DNA from: Gammaproteobacteria bacterium
GTDB lineage: Bacteria; Pseudomonadota; Gammaproteobacteria; Steroidobacterales; Steroidobacteraceae
Direction: 5' to 3'
Length of the DNA stretch: 47,790 bases
NCBI GenBank assembly: GCA_028293765.1
Contig: JAQGOG010000085.1
Span: 1 to 47,790, forward strand
Positions 47,190 through 47,790 of the stretch are shown here, piece by piece; within the stretch, counting starts at the first letter, position 1; each line of letters opens with the position of its first letter. The notes below the pieces were generated by a model. It worked only from the letters and a program-made list of their open reading frames with translations. It searched no databases and was not told the origin of the DNA. The translations under genes were made by a program, and so were the position numbers.

Positions 47190-47241
47190 TTAAGGGGTGG
47201 AGGAGTTTGGGTGGCCGCCGCGGCCCGGCGTCGCCCTTTTT

Positions 47242-47297
47242 GGAACCAAGAGCTCTACAATTGATCTACACCCGCGACCGGCCTCGATTTTACGAGC
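47242..47297 (-). repeat. Damaged tRNA-Gly 5' half with its leader
   Basis: Bases 47242-47275 match 45670-45703, the 5' half of tRNA-Gly up to the anticodon, at 32 of 34 positions. The two changes fall in the D arm region and would weaken it. Similarity resumes in the 5' flank (GATTTTACGAGCGTTTC at about 47285-47301 versus GATTCTACGAGGGTTTC), so part of the leader was copied too. The 3' half is absent, so it cannot be a working tRNA. Same orientation as the intact gene. Confidence 0.85.
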
Positions 47298-47341
47298 GTT
47301 TCCGCAATGTGAAAGGCGCGGGTGATAACGTCGACGTCAAG

Positions 47342-47378
47342 AAGCCCGCCGTATAGGTTGAGAGTTTCCTGCGGGCTT
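47342..47378. other. Hairpin upstream of the last gene
   Basis: AAGCCCGC (47342-47349) is perfectly inverted as GCGGGCTT (47371-47378) with a 21-base loop, ending 11 bases before the ATG at 47390. It lies where the leader of the last gene should be and overlaps the approach to its ribosome site (GGAAGA). It may affect translation or end upstream transcription. Confidence 0.45.
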
Positions 47379-47389
47379 GGTGCGGAAGA

Positions 47390-47790
47390 ATGAAAGCCCT
47401 CGTCCTTCTCATACTTGCCGGTCCCCTAATCGCGGCTCAGTCGATTCCGACGAGCGGCGGACAGACGCGCGTTTCGCCTGTGATCTCATTCGATGTTGCG
47501 GGCGGAGATACATGGAGATTCGCTAAGCAAATCTCCGGTGAGATCAAAAAAGGCACCTGCGATACCGTCAGCGTGACTACCTTTTCGGGCAACGTGCGCG
47601 CGCTGTTGCAAAAGCGCCGCTTCCTGGCAGAAGTCCGTCTCCATGCTGGGGTGAACGACGTACGGGCGCATTGTTGGCGGGCCGGCGCTGAAGTTGCAAG
47701 ATCTGCGACCCTGCGCTGGATCGTGCGGCTGCAGGATACACCTCGCGCCTGGATTCGCACGCGAGTCAGCGGAGCGTCTGTGTTGATGGA
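47390..47790 (+). CDS. Secreted protein, N-terminal part, cut by the window end
   Basis: From ATG 47390, preceded by GGAAGA, the frame stays open to the last base (133 codons visible). It starts with a signal peptide, MKALVLLILAGPLIAAQS. Then follow about 25 residues of linker, VSPVISFDVAGGDTWRFAK, VTTFSGNVRALLQKRRFLAE and a segment VRAHCWRAGAEVARSATLRW leading to IVRLQDTPRAWIR. The last part resembles an Ig-like beta domain. I cannot name the family from this much. Probably exported to the periplasm or outside the cell. Confidence 0.7.
   Translation, partial: MKALVLLILAGPLIAAQSIPTSGGQTRVSPVISFDVAGGDTWRFAKQISGEIKKGTCDTVSVTTFSGNVRALLQKRRFLAEVRLHAGVNDVRAHCWRAGAEVARSATLRWIVRLQDTPRAWIRTRVSGASVLM

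Overview
The window comes from a high-GC proteobacterial chromosome, most likely a gammaproteobacterium of the Xanthomonadales/Steroidobacter/Nevskiales kind. That placement is an inference from four things. ALA is made by the C5 route (hemA plus hemL). mutY sits directly next to an yggX-type gene. zwf and edd of the Entner-Doudoroff pathway are divergent neighbours. Genes are packed with ATGA/GTGA-type overlaps. No rRNA and no CRISPR array were seen. Two intact tRNA genes are present (Phe-GAA, Gly-CCC), and a degraded partial copy of each lies nearby.

Layout: 1-6490 is a Bat (aerotolerance-type) operon on the + strand: DUF58 (cut by the window edge), DUF4381, BatA, a BatB-BatC fusion, BatD and a TPR/SH3 BatE-like protein. 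6671-14214 looks like a decayed genomic island in tRNA-Phe. A 49-bp direct repeat of the tRNA 3' half flanks a secreted 642-aa protein, a methyltransferase pseudogene, a large chemotaxis receptor, a DUF5710-type pseudogene with several frameshifts, and the first codons of a tyrosine-recombinase-like integrase next to the tRNA. 14551-20595 is a tripartite RND efflux operon, followed by a NarL-type two-component system (20688-23140). 23163-25041 holds a small Cys/His protein, yggX and mutY on the minus strand.

25284-28484 is the circularly permuted ATP-grasp / alpha-E / Anbu (proteasome-like) cluster, without the transglutaminase gene that often accompanies it. 28647-30797 is an ECF sigma factor, a putative membrane anti-sigma factor and a DUF4097 protein. 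31121-31508 has an 80-bp structured tandem repeat leading into a 74-aa ORF. 31522-40615 is a minus-strand heme supercluster transcribed hemA-hemL-[histidine kinase-response regulator]-hemC-hemD-hemB-hemE-hemF. From the kinase onward almost every junction is a 1-4 base overlap, so a two-component system appears translationally coupled to tetrapyrrole synthesis. 40738-45564 carries a DUF883-like protein, zwf, edd and an alpha/beta hydrolase, with a degenerate 46-49-bp tandem repeat across the convergent ends of the last two. The right end has tRNA-Gly, a DUF433 protein, a membrane protein, a broken tRNA-Gly copy and the start of a secreted protein cut by the window edge.

The most interesting items are the two-component system inside the hem operon together with a divergent HemA, the tRNA-Phe island relic, the tRNA-Gly 5'-half duplication, and the two tandem-repeat tracts.
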